Shown: piece by piece, positions 14,416 through 15,634 of the stretch | Layout: every line of letters begins with the position of its first letter | Position numbering within the stretch: position 1 is the first letter of the stretch | Source: Nocardia sp. | Lineage (GTDB): Bacteria; Actinomycetota; Actinomycetes; Mycobacteriales; Mycobacteriaceae | NCBI GenBank assembly: GCA_013361595.1 | Contig: JABFXT010000213.1 | Location: 1-15,634, forward strand | Length of the DNA: 15,634 nt | Reading direction: 5' to 3' | Translations under genes and position numbers: made by a program | The notes under the pieces: generated by a model | What the model was told of the DNA's origin: nothing | The model's database searches: none | What the model saw: only the letters and a program-made list of their open reading frames with translations

Positions 14416-14513
14416 GTTGTGTTCCTCTCCACAGGTCGTCGGCGGGTTGCCCCCGCCGCCGCGGTTACCGCCGTCGAGCCGGGCGGGCAGCCGGGCACAG
14501 GCGCTGATACGAG

Positions 14514-14541
14514 CAACCCCGGCCGGGTGGTTTTCGTTCCC
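14514..14541 (-). promoter_or_regulatory. SigH/SigR-type thiol-stress promoter
   Basis: On the minus strand GGGAAC (14541-14536), an 18-bp spacer, then GTTG (14517-14514). This equals the SigR/SigH consensus GGGAAY-N18-GTTG known from Streptomyces and mycobacteria. It leaves a leader of roughly 90 nt before the reductase gene, whose mycobacterial counterpart belongs to the SigH regulon. Confidence 0.7.
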
Positions 14542-14633
14542 GAACCGGCCCGGCGATCGGAGCCGGCCTTTGTAGGCTGGCGGGAAGAGTTCGGATCGTC
14601 GCTGGAACAACCCACCACGAGGGAGTGTCAGCC

Positions 14634-15634
14634 ATGACATCTGCGCAACATTTCGTCATCGTCGGCGCCGGCCTGGCCGGGGCGAAGCTCGCCCAGGCGT
14701 TGCGGGACAACGATTTCGACGGCCACATCACCCTGCTCGGCAAGGAGGACCGGCTGCCCTACGAGCGGCCGCCACTGTCCAAGGAATACCTCCTGGGCAA
14801 GAAACCGGTCGAAGAGTTCACGGTCGAAACCGCGGCCTGGTATCGCGACCACAATGTGGACCTGCGGCTGGGCACCGAGGTCACCGGGATCGACCGGGCC
14901 GCCCGGACGGTGCGGCTACCGGACGGCTCGGTATTGGAGTACGACAAGCTCGCACTGGCCACGGGTTCCTCGTCCCGCACCCTGCCCATCCCCGGGGCCG
15001 ACGCCGATGCGGTGTACACCCTGCGCACACTGGGCGAATCCGATGCGCTGATCGAACTTTTCCGGACCGCCCGCCGGCTGGTGGTGATCGGGGCGGGCTG
15101 GATCGGGCTCGAGGTCACCGCGGCGGCACGCGCGGCCGGGGTGGAGGTCACCGTGGTGGAATCGGGCTCCGCGCCGCTGCTCGGCGCGCTCGGCCCGGAA
15201 ATGGGCGAGGTGTTCGCCGCGCTGCACCGCGAGCACGGGGTCGACCTGCGCTTCGATGCGCAGGTCGAGCAGATCACCACCGCGAACGGCCGCGCGAACG
15301 GTGTCGCGCTCGCGGACGGCACCGAAATCGGCGCGGACGCGGTCCTCGTCGCGGTGGGCGCCCGGCCCGAACTCGGTCTGGCGGAATCCGCCGGGCTGCC
15401 GACCGGCACCGGTGTCCTGGTCGACGCGAGCCTGACCACCACCGACCCGAATATCGTGGCCGTCGGCGATATCGCCGAACAGGAACATCCGGTGCTGGGG
15501 CGGCGTATCCGGGTCGAGCACTGGGCGAATGCGCTGAACCAGCCCGCGGCGGCCGCGGCGGCCATGCTCGGCCGGGCCGCCTCCTACGACCGGCTCCCCT
15601 ATTTCTTCACCGACCAGTACGACCTGGGCATGGA
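14634..15634 (+). CDS. FAD/NAD(P)-dependent ferredoxin/rubredoxin reductase-type oxidoreductase (C-terminus cut off)
   Basis: From ATG 14634 (GAGGGAG with an 8-nt spacer) the frame stays open for 333 codons to the window edge. The first Rossmann motif, [11 protein letters not shown] (10-20), binds [14 protein letters not shown] (43-53) and [10 protein letters not shown] (106-115) are typical of this family. The second motif, [12 protein letters not shown] (151-162), with an acidic residue after the next strand (VVES), suggests NADH. AVGDIAE is the FAD-contact motif near the end, followed by HWANALNQ. This is the layout of single-component reductases that feed ferredoxin or rubredoxin for P450s and oxygenases (BphA4/AlkT/ThcD type). 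The partner ferredoxin is not in view. About 60-80 C-terminal residues are missing. Confidence 0.9.
   Translation, partial: MTSAQHFVIVGAGLAGAKLAQALRDNDFDGHITLLGKEDRLPYERPPLSKEYLLGKKPVEEFTVETAAWYRDHNVDLRLGTEVTGIDRAARTVRLPDGSVLEYDKLALATGSSSRTLPIPGADADAVYTLRTLGESDALIELFRTARRLVVIGAGWIGLEVTAAARAAGVEVTVVESGSAPLLGALGPEMGEVFAALHREHGVDLRFDAQVEQITTANGRANGVALADGTEIGADAVLVAVGARPELGLAESAGLPTGTGVLVDASLTTTDPNIVAVGDIAEQEHPVLGRRIRVEHWANALNQPAAAAAAMLGRAASYDRLPYFFTDQYDLGM

Noticed and set aside
14416..14640. A 75-codon N-terminal extension of the DsbA-like protein
   Set aside because: It covers the SigH-type promoter and the leader, is low-complexity, and known relatives begin at the GTG chosen.

Overview
The window is high-GC actinobacterial DNA, most likely from Nocardia or a close relative in the Mycobacteriales. 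GTG starts and 4-nt GTGA gene overlaps are frequent, and there is a WhiB-family regulator. The right-hand block (Nei-type glycosylase, RpiB, mycothiol-dependent DsbA-like reductase) matches what I remember of Mycobacterium tuberculosis Rv2464c-Rv2465c-Rv2466c. No insertion sequence, integrase, relaxase or CRISPR array is visible.

Left part (1-6790, minus strand): a tightly packed operon that resembles the membrane and ATPase core of a Gram-positive type IV secretion/conjugation machine. In transcription order it holds a PAS/DUF5593-like soluble protein, a possible 32-residue micro-ORF, a TcpC/VirB8-like bitopic protein, a two-TM small protein, a TcpE/PrgI/VirB3-like protein, a VirB4-like ATPase, a membrane-anchored protein with a degenerate NlpC/P60-like tail, and a Pro/Gly-rich protein cut by the window edge. 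The order tcpC, small membrane proteins, virB4, hydrolase-like follows known Gram-positive systems. A sigma-70-type promoter with a near-perfect 20-bp palindrome in its spacer lies at 6760-6788.

Middle part (6790-9850): a 432-bp non-coding gap, a ROK-family protein with altered sugar/ATP motifs, an atypical WhiB-like protein, and a divergently transcribed MerR-family regulator. These last two share a 271-bp intergenic region with palindromes. Next come tRNA-Pro(TGG) and tRNA-Gly(TCC) in tandem on the minus strand.

Right part (9850-15634): a stand-alone GGDEF diguanylate cyclase preceded by a candidate leader ORF; the convergent rpiB-nei pair; a membrane M48 metalloprotease divergent from rpiB; a strong bidirectional hairpin; the Rv2466c-like reductase; and a divergent FAD/NAD ferredoxin-reductase-type enzyme cut by the right edge. 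A sequence fitting the SigH/SigR thiol-stress promoter consensus lies upstream of the reductase. The block looks like oxidative/thiol-stress and repair housekeeping.
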